Assembly (NCBI GenBank): GCA_030621845.1
Contig: JAUXHA010000004.1
Location: 1-64,000 of the forward strand
DNA: 64,000 nucleotides
Source: Spongiibacteraceae bacterium
GTDB taxonomy: Bacteria; Pseudomonadota; Gammaproteobacteria; Pseudomonadales; Dasaniaceae
Direction: 5' to 3'
Positions within the stretch are counted from its first letter, which is position 1, and each line of letters opens with the position of its first letter. Position numbers and translations under genes: made by a program. Under the pieces are notes generated by a model. It was given only the letters and a program-made list of their open reading frames with translations. It made no database searches and was not told where the DNA came from. This document shows positions 48,073-57,100 of the stretch, in pieces.

Positions 48073-49727
48073 GGCTTCACCACCTCGCTTTCCTCCCAGC
48101 CGTAACGCACTGCCTTGGCTTCTATGCCCTGCCCTGGCTTCAGGACCACAGGGCGGGTATAAACTTGCCAGTCACCCCCATCAATACGATAACCGATGGA
48201 AGCATGGGCTTCGCGATTCTCCATCCATACCCGACCTTCGCGAACACTGATGATCGGCGCGGGAGTTTGCGGCTGTTCACCCCCGGGATTGAAACGCTCT
48301 ACCATTACCACTTCCGGCTCATCACTCCAATCCTCAACCCGCTGCTGCCAACTCCCCAGCGCACCACGCAAGCGCGCCAACACCGATGCCATTGCCGGAT
48401 CAGCTGACAGATCATTGAGCTCATAGGGATCACTCCAGGTATCGAACAGACGCTCCTTTCCCGGTGGCATAAACCACAGCAGCTGCACTTCGTTGAGCTG
48501 CCCGGCGTCCTTAAGTACCCATAACTCACGCATCATTTCCATATTGTCACGATAGCTCAGCGGGTGCCCCCCCTCCTGCTGCGGGTACCAGCTGCGAATA
48601 TATTTATAGCGGTGATCGCGCACTGCCCGCTGGCGATCCTCAATGGCATCGATACGATCCCGTGAGGCGAAGATATACTCACGAGCTTCTAAGTCAGGGT
48701 TGCTAAAATCCCTGCCCTGTAAATAGGCCGGCGCCGGAACACCCGCTAAAGCCAACACCGTGGGCGCCAGGTCAACAAAGCTGATCAGGCGTTCATCCAG
48801 AGAACCCGGCACGACCCCATCGGGTCGATAAGCCTCTGGCCAGCGGATGATCATTGGCACTTTTATTCCGGCGTCATAGAGTTCGCGCTTGGCTCTGGGC
48901 AATCCATCGCCGTGATCGGTAGTCCAGATCACAATAGTGTTTTCAGCGAGTCCGTCTGCTTCCAATTGCGCCAGCAGTTCCGCGACCTGTCTATCCATAG
49001 CGGCAATATTATTATAGTGCCTGGCCATATCGCTACGTACCGTTGGCGTATCCGGGTAATAGGGCGGCACGATTATGCTGGCAGGATCAACCTCACTGCT
49101 AACCTCGGGCAAGTTCCTCCCCCAACTCCTTATCACCTGCATAGCAAAATGCATCGCGCTATTGGGCCAGTGTCCCAGTGGAAGAAATACTCCGCTCTCG
49201 TGGGTTACATCAAAATTCACCAGACCGTAAAAGGATTGGCCTGGTTGACGATTACGCCAGTGAGTATCACCGCCTTCATCACTCCAAATGGTAAAGGGGC
49301 CGCTGCCGTAGATGGGGCCACTGAACTGGTAATCGAGCTTATGATTGGTATACGTGTAATAGCCCGCCGCCCGCAACAACTCCGGATAAGCTTTAAGCTC
49401 AGCGGGAGGCACGGCCTTATAGGCTCCCGCAGGCCGCGTTGACGTCCGCATGTGCTGACCACCCCAGGAGATCTGGTGCATGCCAGTGATATGAGCAGCT
49501 CGACTGGGGGCACAGACACCCGCTGTGGTAAATGTGTTAGGGTAACGAACACCCTCCTTTGCCAATTGGTCGAGGTGGGGCGTCACGGCAACGGCATCGC
49601 CAAACGCGCCTACCCGATCACTCATATCCTCGGCCATTAAAACCAGGATGTTGGGCTGTCCACTGGCGGCTACGGCCGCATTAAGCAGGAAAAAATTGGC
49701 CCATAAATAGCTAATAATTTTGTTCAT
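48069..49727 (-). CDS. secreted type I sulfatase (Cys-type)
   Basis: This 552-residue sulfatase has an N-terminal export signal (about 1-22), MAEDMSDR near residue 31 for the metal, and the formylglycine site CAPSR with Cys72. TTDHGDGLPRAKRELYDAG holds later active-site residues. It resembles the heparan N-sulfatase-like branch (DHGDG, CAPSR) more than the arylsulfatase A branch; this is a judgement by eye. A C-terminal domain of about 100 residues looks beta-rich, perhaps for binding. The gene starts 5 bases after the previous sulfatase and its stop overlaps the LacI start. Confidence 0.88.
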   Translation of the reverse strand: MNKIISYLWANFFLLNAAVAASGQPNILVLMAEDMSDRVGAFGDAVAVTPHLDQLAKEGVRYPNTFTTAGVCAPSRAAHITGMHQISWGGQHMRTSTRPAGAYKAVPPAELKAYPELLRAAGYYTYTNHKLDYQFSGPIYGSGPFTIWSDEGGDTHWRNRQPGQSFYGLVNFDVTHESGVFLPLGHWPNSAMHFAMQVIRSWGRNLPEVSSEVDPASIIVPPYYPDTPTVRSDMARHYNNIAAMDRQVAELLAQLEADGLAENTIVIWTTDHGDGLPRAKRELYDAGIKVPMIIRWPEAYRPDGVVPGSLDERLISFVDLAPTVLALAGVPAPAYLQGRDFSNPDLEAREYIFASRDRIDAIEDRQRAVRDHRYKYIRSWYPQQEGGHPLSYRDNMEMMRELWVLKDAGQLNEVQLLWFMPPGKERLFDTWSDPYELNDLSADPAMASVLARLRGALGSWQQRVEDWSDEPEVVMVERFNPGGEQPQTPAPIISVREGRVWMENREAHASIGYRIDGGDWQVYTRPVVLKPGQGIEAKAVRYGWEESEVVKP

Positions 49728-49731
49728 AGAC

Positions 49732-51222
49732 TCAAACCTTTCTCAGGCGACGCACAGCGAGACGCAGTAAACGATAGCACGCGTAAAGTATCGCCACCAA
49801 AATAAGCAATAGCGGCAGACCAAGAATTAACAGCGGTTTTAGCAGTACCTCATAACCTTTTCGATCCGAGGCGGTGCCACGCATAATACGCTGGCGAATA
49901 TTTTCCCGGCCCAGCGAGGCTTCAAAGTCGGCAATCGCTTCACTCATGATCTGCACCCGCTCGGGGTACTGCTCAGCCAGGTTATTACTTTCATTGGGAT
50001 CTTCGGCGAGGTTAAACAATAATGTGCCGTGGGCGTAAAAACCCGCGTGCAGTATCCCCTCCAAAAAACGGGGATAGCCCTTGCGCGTCAATTTTAATTT
50101 CCAATCGCCATCGCGCAGGGCCACGGTATTGCTACCGCGACTACCCTGATAGAAAAACTGCTGGTCACTGCGAGCACCCGTGCCTTTCAATACCCCACTG
50201 ATATCGCGACCATCAATTACCCGATCACTGGGCAGGGTCACTCCCACCAGTGTCGAAAAAGTCGGAAACCAGTCCATCATCGTTGCCATTTTTGACTCGA
50301 CCCTACCTGGGGCAATGACCGCAGGCCAACTGGCAATAGTCGGCACGCGCTGACCACCTTCAAAGGCAGTGCCCTTGCCATCACGCAACTCGCCGGTACT
50401 GCCGCCATTATCCTGCAGTAGCAACCAGGGACCGTTATCACTGCTAAAAACCACCAGCGTATTTTCCCGCAGACCCAGCACCTCCAGTTCCTTGATAATC
50501 TCACCAGTACTCCAATCCAGCTCTTCCACTACATCACCGTAGAGACCGCCTTTCGATGTCCCCTCAAAATCAGGGGAGGCATAAATCGGCACGTGGGGCA
50601 TACTGTGAGCCAGGTAGAGAAAGAAATGCTGATCCCGATGGCGGCGAATAAAATCTATCGCCTTGCGGGTATAACGCTGGGTCAAGTAGTGCTGGTCAAT
50701 CTCTTCGTATAGCGGTTCACGGTTTTCATAGAAGAACAGATTACCCATATCGTTGCTAAAGGGCACACCGTAGAACTCATCAAAGCCCTGCTGCCATGGC
50801 ATGTAACGATCCTGGGAGCCGAGGTGCCATTTACCCACCATACCCGTACTATAACCGGCAATTTTCAATTGCTCGGCGATGGTAATCTCACTCGGATCCA
50901 TGCCATCAGGGCTGTCGTACATAAACACATGCTCGATGCCCAGACGTGCAGGATAGCGACCGGTGAGTAAAGCGCCACGCGCCGGTGAACACACAGAGGA
51001 AGCAGAATAAAATTCGGTGAATTTAATACCACTTTCCGCCAATTGGTCCAGGTTCGGTGTATGGATGGTGGTCGAGCCATAGCTACTTAAGTCACCATAG
51101 CCCAGATCATCGGCAAAGATGAATATAATATTGGGGCGCTCAGTCTGTGCTAGCACCGCTGAAAAGGGTAATAGCAACACCAGGCCCATCACCAAAGCAA
51201 TGACTCTTTGCGGCTTATGCAT
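49732..51222 (-). CDS. arylsulfatase-type sulfatase with C-terminal membrane anchor
   Basis: This protein of about 496 residues has a signal-like N-terminus (about 10-25), FADDLGYGDLSSYG for the metal, and the formylglycine site CSPAR with Cys78. The GKWHLGS and SSDNGPW elements follow as in arylsulfatase A-type enzymes. A long hydrophobic segment with an arginine-rich end (LLILGLPLLLILVAILYACY) anchors the C-terminus in the membrane, which is unusual next to three soluble relatives. ATG at 51222 is supported by GAGG 6 bases upstream. A hairpin separates it from the TonB receptor gene, so its expression may depend on read-through or its own promoter. Confidence 0.88.
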   Translation of the reverse strand: MHKPQRVIALVMGLVLLLPFSAVLAQTERPNIIFIFADDLGYGDLSSYGSTTIHTPNLDQLAESGIKFTEFYSASSVCSPARGALLTGRYPARLGIEHVFMYDSPDGMDPSEITIAEQLKIAGYSTGMVGKWHLGSQDRYMPWQQGFDEFYGVPFSNDMGNLFFYENREPLYEEIDQHYLTQRYTRKAIDFIRRHRDQHFFLYLAHSMPHVPIYASPDFEGTSKGGLYGDVVEELDWSTGEIIKELEVLGLRENTLVVFSSDNGPWLLLQDNGGSTGELRDGKGTAFEGGQRVPTIASWPAVIAPGRVESKMATMMDWFPTFSTLVGVTLPSDRVIDGRDISGVLKGTGARSDQQFFYQGSRGSNTVALRDGDWKLKLTRKGYPRFLEGILHAGFYAHGTLLFNLAEDPNESNNLAEQYPERVQIMSEAIADFEASLGRENIRQRIMRGTASDRKGYEVLLKPLLILGLPLLLILVAILYACYRLLRLAVRRLRKV

Positions 51223-51260
51223 GACTATCCTCAAACTCAGCAAGTGTACAGAAGAAAAAA

Positions 51261-51278
51261 GGTGACCCTGGGGCCACC
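51261..51278 (-). terminator. intrinsic terminator after TonB receptor gene
   Basis: Read on the minus strand, GGTGGCC and GGTCACC form a 7-pair stem (one G-U pair) around CCAG-type loop bases, followed by a run of six T. It lies just past the receptor stop codon and could end or attenuate the transcript before the sulfatase genes. A smaller hairpin (GCCT/AGGC) precedes it. Confidence 0.55.
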
Positions 51279-51296
51279 AAAAAAGGCCTCGAAGGC

Positions 51297-53483
51297 TTAG
51301 AACCAGTGATAGCGTACTTCCATACCATAAGTACGCTGTGATGTCTTGGGCACACTGTGGCTATAACCCCCCGGGTTAAACTGTTCGGGGTCAGAACCAA
51401 TACTGCTGGCATAGCGATGATCGGCCAGATTTTTAACAAAGCCGGTAATATCCCAATGTTGATCCAGGTCTTGCAATGTCAACGCAAAATCAAACACATG
51501 ATAGGCATCCTGCCTGGTGTACTTGTCCTGGGAGATATCCATTATCACGTCACCCTGGCCCTGATAGGCCAACTTGGCCACCATTTCAAAGGGCAAACTA
51601 CCCAGCTCAATGCTGTAATTCACGTTCAGGTTTGCCTTCCAATCCGGAGAAAAAGGCAGGTCTTTTCCAGACAGATCCTGGGACTGGTCCGGGCACTCAC
51701 CGCGATATTTCTGTCCAAAGGAACAGGGACCGTCTTTAAAATCCTCTATCGTGGCATCCACCAAGGCCAGGCCACCGAAGATCATTAAGTTGCGGGTAGC
51801 CAGCGCGGTAACGTCAATTTCAAATCCCTGTGAACGCACTTCACCAGCATTGGTCAGGAAAAAGGCTGTGTTGTCGCCATCGAGTATCATCGTCTGGCCC
51901 TGGAAATCGTCATAATCAGTACGGAACAGCGCGGCATTTACTATCAGGCGACGATCCAGCAATGTTGACTTCAAGCCTATTTCATAGGTAATCGAGGTTT
52001 CCGGATCAACCGAATCCAGCGGCGGCTGCGAGCCAAAAATCACATTATAGGCCTGCCCCTTGTAACCCTGGGCAATACTGGCATAGGTCATCGCCGAATC
52101 AGCAAAGTTCCACTCCAAAGCCACCTTGCCGGAGAGGTCCGTATCGTCACCATAATCTGAATACGGTGCCACAGGACCAGGAATAGGGCCTGTACGCCTA
52201 AAGGTGTAGTCGAGCTTATCGTAGGTATAACGGGCACCGACTATCGCGCTCAAGCTTTCGGTCAAATCAAAGGTAGTTTCACCGAAAGCGGCCAGGTTTG
52301 TCGTATCCACACTGAACGCAGCCACGCTGACAGTACCGACCACTTCGCGGGTAAAATCTCTGTCATTGGTCTGGTAGAACGCGTACAAACCCACTACATA
52401 GTGAAAGAAACCATCGGCCGGTGAAGCAATCCTCAATTCCTGACTATACTGGTCGATATCATTGCCGCCCCACTGGTCAAAACCAACCGGATTGGTGGGC
52501 CGCCCATCGTTATCCGTTCGAGCATCATTTTCATAGTGACGCATAGCGGATATAGAAGTCAGCGTGTAATCACCAAAACCCCAATTCAGATCCAGACTAT
52601 GACCATAAGCATCTACAGATTTTTTAATCTTACCATCAAGGTTAACATTATAGTTTTCCTTTGAAGCCACCACCGGCAACACTTCGGCGGCAACGGCGGC
52701 ATCAGTAACCAACCGCAGTGGACGCACCCTGTTACCATCATCCTCACGGGACACATCGCTGGTCCATTTCAAATCCAGCGCATCAGTAGGCTGCCAGCGG
52801 AATTTAATACGGCCAGTATCGCTATCCCCGCCGTTATAGGTATCGCCATCGTAAAAATTCTTGATAAAACCATCATCGCGAATACCACCATAAGTTAAGC
52901 GAAAACCCAGGGTATCGGTGATCGGTGCCGAGAAGGTTGCCCCAAAGCGATATTCATCTTCCTCAATCGCCGTCACGGTCAGATCCGCTTCCAGAGAGTC
53001 ACTGGGGTCTTTGGTAATAAAATGCACCACACCCGCCGAGGAATTCTTTCCGAACAGAGTACCCTGTGGGCCGCGCAATACCTCCACCCGCTCAATATCG
53101 ACCAACTGCATAAAGGACTGTTCCGAGCGCCCCAAAACCACACCGTCAACCATCGTTGAAACGCTCGGCTCAACGCCGGAGCTAAAGGCCTGGGTGCCTA
53201 TGCCGCGAATGGCAAAGGAAGTGCCTCCGCCCGAGGCAACGGTCAGGGAGGGCACCAACTTGGTCAACTCTACCGAATTGCGAATTTGCGCATCAATCAA
53301 TGCCGAACCCGAAACAGCGGTCACCGCCACGGACACATCCTGCAAGCTCTCTTCGCGCTTTCGTGCCGTCACCATCACTTCTTCAAGCTGTAAATCGGAT
53401 CGGTCTTCCTGGCCGTAAACCGTATTATTTCCACCCAACACTATGCTGGCAAGCGCCAGGCCCTTAACTGTTATCGATCTCAT
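51297..53483 (-). CDS. TonB-dependent outer-membrane receptor
   Basis: This protein of about 728 residues has a signal peptide, a plug domain opening LEEVMVTARKREESLQDV, with GPQGTLFGKNSSAG in the plug, and a beta-barrel ending in an aromatic residue (RYHWF). It resembles the Sphingomonas/Halieaceae-type receptors used to import organic substrates rather than a siderophore receptor, though iron uptake cannot be excluded. ATG at 53483 is preferred over GTG at 53495. It is the first gene of the minus-strand block and its promoter is overlapped by two LacI-type operators, so its expression is probably induced by the substrate. Confidence 0.9.
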   Translation of the reverse strand: MRSITVKGLALASIVLGGNNTVYGQEDRSDLQLEEVMVTARKREESLQDVSVAVTAVSGSALIDAQIRNSVELTKLVPSLTVASGGGTSFAIRGIGTQAFSSGVEPSVSTMVDGVVLGRSEQSFMQLVDIERVEVLRGPQGTLFGKNSSAGVVHFITKDPSDSLEADLTVTAIEEDEYRFGATFSAPITDTLGFRLTYGGIRDDGFIKNFYDGDTYNGGDSDTGRIKFRWQPTDALDLKWTSDVSREDDGNRVRPLRLVTDAAVAAEVLPVVASKENYNVNLDGKIKKSVDAYGHSLDLNWGFGDYTLTSISAMRHYENDARTDNDGRPTNPVGFDQWGGNDIDQYSQELRIASPADGFFHYVVGLYAFYQTNDRDFTREVVGTVSVAAFSVDTTNLAAFGETTFDLTESLSAIVGARYTYDKLDYTFRRTGPIPGPVAPYSDYGDDTDLSGKVALEWNFADSAMTYASIAQGYKGQAYNVIFGSQPPLDSVDPETSITYEIGLKSTLLDRRLIVNAALFRTDYDDFQGQTMILDGDNTAFFLTNAGEVRSQGFEIDVTALATRNLMIFGGLALVDATIEDFKDGPCSFGQKYRGECPDQSQDLSGKDLPFSPDWKANLNVNYSIELGSLPFEMVAKLAYQGQGDVIMDISQDKYTRQDAYHVFDFALTLQDLDQHWDITGFVKNLADHRYASSIGSDPEQFNPGGYSHSVPKTSQRTYGMEVRYHWF

Positions 53484-53550
53484 GCTACTCCCCACACTTT
53501 AATTATTTTTGTCACTGAATAGACCTGCGCCCAATTCATTCAGAGCACAA

Positions 53551-53586
53551 TGTAAACGTTTACACTATAAAATGCAAACGTTTACA
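53551..53586. promoter_or_regulatory. tandem LacI-type operators
   Basis: The perfect palindrome TGTAAACGTTTACA (53551-53564) and TGCAAACGTTTACA (53573-53586) share a central AACGTT core and stand 22 bases apart centre to centre, two helical turns. They are the clearest LacI-family sites in the window and overlap the receptor promoter. They could also affect the divergent P450 gene. Confidence 0.8.
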
Positions 53587-53592
53587 TTTCAC
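53564..53592 (-). promoter_or_regulatory. promoter of TonB receptor gene
   Basis: On the minus strand GTGAAA (53592-53587) and TATAGT (53569-53564) are separated by 17 bases. One operator fills the spacer and the other covers the start region, which is the expected arrangement for repression. Confidence 0.55.
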
Positions 53593-53779
53593 ACCAAAAC
53601 ACACTCATACCTACCCCGCCGACAGCCCGCCGAAATGGATAGGGCCAGCGACAAGCGTATGATCAACGCCACAGGTTTCAGCGGAATAGCTTTTTCGCAG
53701 CCGCCGCCTGTTGGTAGTTGCGAAAGCCGCCGACAAACATTAATAATGACCGGCATAGTCATAAAAATGGAGCCCGCCC

Positions 53780-54958
53780 ATGAATTCCATCTGCCCACTA
53801 CTACCGGAGATTGACTTCGCCTACGACGAACTGGCTAATCTCCACGAGGTGTTTGACCAGCTACGCCCCCACGGTCCGGTGGTGCCAGTGCAGTACCACG
53901 GCGGCCCAGCCTGGTTAATCAATTCTTTTGAGGCGTTAAAACAGGCTTTTTCAGACGAAGAACACTTTCAGTGCGCCACCGCTTACAAAATTCACTCCGA
54001 ACCCTCCATGGGTAAAACCATTCAAACCATGGCGGGAAACGAACATCGGGTCAATCGCGCCCTGGTCTCCAAGCCTTTTTTCCCCAAGCAAGTTCGCGGC
54101 CTGCTCGAGTCACAACTGGAACCCCAGGCGCTGCGGCTACTCGATGAATTGGACCAGCACAATCCCGTTGATTTGATTCAGGGATTCACCCGCCCCTATC
54201 CCTACACCATCATTACCCGCATGCTGGGCATGCCCACCTACCAGGATGACAAATTTCTGGAGTGGGCAATCAAATTGATCGACTACCCGTGGGACCCCGA
54301 AGGTGCACTAAAAGCACGGGCAGATTTCAGCGAATACCTAACGCCCATCATTCACCAGCGCCGCGAAAACCCTGGCGATGACATTTTATCAATTCTCGCC
54401 AGCGCCGAGTTTGAAGGACATCAACTCGACGACGAAGAAATCCTGTCTTTTTGCCGCTTACTGTTTCCGGCCGGCTCTGACACCACCTATAAAAATATGG
54501 GAAGTTTGTTCGCCGCGCTACTCAGCGACCCCGACATGATCACCCGCGCCAAGGGCAGTGATACCGACCGTGAAGCACTGGTAGAGGAGGGGCTTCGCTG
54601 GGAGCCGCCCACTGCACTGTTACCACGAATGTGCAGCAAAAATATTGAGCTTCACGGCGCATCCATCAAACAAGGCGACTGGGTTTTGTTTGGTATCAGT
54701 GCCGCCAATAGCGACCCGACAGTGTTTGAGCAACCGCGGCTTTTCAACCCCGATCGCAGCAACAAAAATATGGCCTTCGGTCACGGCGTACATTTTTGCC
54801 TGGGCTCACATCTGGCGCGCCGCGAGCTGGAAACTGCCATCAAAGTATTATTCGAGCGCTACCCGAATATTCGCTTGATAAAAGATAAACCCATTGAAAT
54901 CACCCAGGGAGTTATTCGCGGCCCCAAAGAACTCTGGGTAGAACTCAACCCGCAATAA
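53780..54958 (+). CDS. cytochrome P450
   Basis: This 392-residue soluble P450 has the I-helix oxygen-activation segment AGSDTT (231-236), the E-x-x-R pair Glu270/Arg273, and the haem-ligand loop FGHGVHFCLG with Cys340. It resembles bacterial class I enzymes that need a ferredoxin and reductase, which are not in the window. It hydroxylates an unknown hydrophobic substrate, such as a terpenoid, fatty acid or steroid. GGAG precedes the ATG by 6 bases. It is transcribed away from the TonB receptor gene, with the LacI-type operators about 195-230 bases upstream of its start. Confidence 0.9.
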   Translation: MNSICPLLPEIDFAYDELANLHEVFDQLRPHGPVVPVQYHGGPAWLINSFEALKQAFSDEEHFQCATAYKIHSEPSMGKTIQTMAGNEHRVNRALVSKPFFPKQVRGLLESQLEPQALRLLDELDQHNPVDLIQGFTRPYPYTIITRMLGMPTYQDDKFLEWAIKLIDYPWDPEGALKARADFSEYLTPIIHQRRENPGDDILSILASAEFEGHQLDDEEILSFCRLLFPAGSDTTYKNMGSLFAALLSDPDMITRAKGSDTDREALVEEGLRWEPPTALLPRMCSKNIELHGASIKQGDWVLFGISAANSDPTVFEQPRLFNPDRSNKNMAFGHGVHFCLGSHLARRELETAIKVLFERYPNIRLIKDKPIEITQGVIRGPKELWVELNPQ

Positions 54959-55075
54959 GCTAAATAACCATTAATTCAGCTCATTGCAACCCCATGAACA
55001 GTATAAAAAAGGGGCACGACCTGCCCGTAATTGGCACAATAGATTTACGACAATAGATTGAATCAAAAAAGAAAA

Positions 55076-55157
55076 GCAGGCCATGACGCCACCTCCCGGC
55101 CTGCGAGGCCTCAGTATACGGCACCCCAAAAAAAAGCCGCAACTGTGTTACGGCTTT
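55076..55157 (-). terminator. tandem intrinsic terminators
   Basis: On the minus strand AAAGCCG/CGGCTTT (55157-55133) is followed by a run of eight T, and a second hairpin with 7-base arms GCAGGCC/GGCCTGC (55104-55076) is followed by another T-rich tract. Both end transcription after the sulfatase gene and separate it from the convergent P450 gene. Confidence 0.65.
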
Positions 55158-55177
55158 CTTCTCTCTTCGCTCATGGC

Positions 55178-56872
55178 TTACATACCGGGCGTTTTCATCA
55201 TGAACAAAAACTCTTGCACAGCCGCCTTGGACTCTGGTCGCAGGTTATCAATACCCTTGTACGGCATGCCCGTAGCAGGCCCATCACTGGGGTATTTCTG
55301 CTTGCGAACCATGTGACGCTGTATCATCCGCACAAACTTGGCACCACCCCAGGCACCGACCTCGGTAGAGACAGGCCACTCCTCACGAGTATCACGAAAC
55401 AGGTCGTAAAAATTAGCAAGAATAGCGTTCTCCATGTTGCCGCCGGGAATGGCCAGTTTGTACTGCTCCTTGATTACGGCCTCCAGCGTATTGATGTTGT
55501 AGAGGAACACGTAATCGCGACGGCCATGAGTCTCTCCATTCAGCATCAATGCGGTCTGGTCAATACCATCAATAATGCGGTCCCGTGGAATTTCATCGGT
55601 GCCGCCGCCCAAACGCGCTATGGTGGTAAACAGATCGCTAACATGAACGATATCACCAGCGACCGAATCGCCCTCAATCATGCCGGGCCAGCGTACAAAC
55701 GCGTCGACGCGCACACCCCCTTCCGAGGTGTACCCCTTACCACCGCGAAAGATCATCGGCGTATAGCCAGACTGCGGTGAGTATTTGGTGAAGTGGCCGT
55801 TGTCGCCCATGATCACCACCAACGTGTTATCAGCCACACCCAGTGTTTCCATTTCAGTCATCAGCTCGCCGATCCACTGGTCGAGTAGTTTCATCTTCTC
55901 AACATAGATACCGCCATTGGCCGTAGTGTATTCATCGGTAGTCGTACGAGGGCCGGTCAAGGGATAGAGCGGCCAGTACTGCAGGAAGAAAGGCTTATTG
56001 GCCTTGGCCAACTTGCGCAACTGCTCCACGGTTTGCTTCTGGTAACGCAGGTTCATGGCATGGTATTTAGACTCATTCCAGCGCTCGCCGGCTTTCATTT
56101 CGACCTCGCGCACCGGCTTGTTACGGTAGCCCTCAACACCGGTGACCATCGCCGAAGCGTCCGTACGAAACCAGCGGTCCATGGTATAACGATCATCATA
56201 ATTATTATCGCCAATACCAATGCTGACTTCCTCATCCGCGGCATCGTCGTGGTAAATGGTTAGCTGGCCCTGCTGATGGATCGGAAAGGCAGCAAAATCG
56301 AAGCCCTGGTTATTGGGCCAGGCTTCTTCAATATCACCCATATGCCATTTTCCGATATGGTCCGTGTTATAGCCGGACTCAGAGAGAACCTCAGCCAGGG
56401 TAACTTCCTTACCGGCGAGGCCAAAGCCGGAAATATCAACGGCCGTGTTACCCATGCCATTGCGATGAGGCTGACGACCCGTCATGAAAGCTACCCGGGT
56501 TGGGGTGCAAGAGGGCTCGGTGTACATGCGAGCCAGCCGCATACCGTCGCGGGCAAATTGGTTGATGCTAGGCGTTTCATAACCGCGGATCACGTTGAGG
56601 GTTTTACTACCCAGGTCACCAAAGCCGATGTCATCAATCAGGATGTAGAAAATATTAGGCGGCTTACCGCCATTTTTTTCTTTAAATTCCGCCAGCTTCT
56701 GGTCTAGCGACTTGTCCTCGATGGCCCAGCGTTCGGCATTTTGCTTTTCCAGGATATAGTATTCCGCATCGTGCACAATATCCTTGGCATAGACCTGCCC
56801 CGACAGGATCAAGCCAGCGACTGCCACCAGTGGCAGGGACTGCTTGAGCGTAGCAATCAATGATTTAAACAT
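55178..56872 (-). CDS. secreted type I sulfatase (CTPTR)
   Basis: This 564-residue sulfatase has a signal peptide (about 1-29), LIDDIGFGDLGS near residue 78 and the formylglycine site CTPTR with Cys122, a less common but allowed CxPxR form. GKWHMGDIEEAW and MGDNGHFTKYS follow. The first 70 mature residues include an extra charged segment not seen in the three other sulfatases here. AAAGGA precedes the ATG by about 6 bases. It is the last gene of the run that starts at 61.3 kb and ends at tandem terminators. Confidence 0.88.
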   Translation of the reverse strand: MFKSLIATLKQSLPLVAVAGLILSGQVYAKDIVHDAEYYILEKQNAERWAIEDKSLDQKLAEFKEKNGGKPPNIFYILIDDIGFGDLGSKTLNVIRGYETPSINQFARDGMRLARMYTEPSCTPTRVAFMTGRQPHRNGMGNTAVDISGFGLAGKEVTLAEVLSESGYNTDHIGKWHMGDIEEAWPNNQGFDFAAFPIHQQGQLTIYHDDAADEEVSIGIGDNNYDDRYTMDRWFRTDASAMVTGVEGYRNKPVREVEMKAGERWNESKYHAMNLRYQKQTVEQLRKLAKANKPFFLQYWPLYPLTGPRTTTDEYTTANGGIYVEKMKLLDQWIGELMTEMETLGVADNTLVVIMGDNGHFTKYSPQSGYTPMIFRGGKGYTSEGGVRVDAFVRWPGMIEGDSVAGDIVHVSDLFTTIARLGGGTDEIPRDRIIDGIDQTALMLNGETHGRRDYVFLYNINTLEAVIKEQYKLAIPGGNMENAILANFYDLFRDTREEWPVSTEVGAWGGAKFVRMIQRHMVRKQKYPSDGPATGMPYKGIDNLRPESKAAVQEFLFMMKTPGM

Positions 56873-57100
56873 GTGATTTCCTTTACTTTTTTACTGTTTG
56901 ACAACCATATCCTTGAGACTGCCTCCGTAAAAAGAGCTTTAACAAGTCGCTTGAATTTACCGGTCAAGTTATATAATTTTAAGCCTTGCAAGTACATCGA
57001 AAATTCGTCACAGGGACTGCGGATCAAACCGTCACCACAAAGCCTGGTATTTGATGATACCCAGCGCTTCTGCAGCATGGTCCACCGCCTCCTCACACGC

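Noticed and set aside
48912-49442. A 176-codon plus-strand open frame
   Set aside because: It is antisense to a sulfatase with conserved residues, and its translation looks like a non-coding frame.
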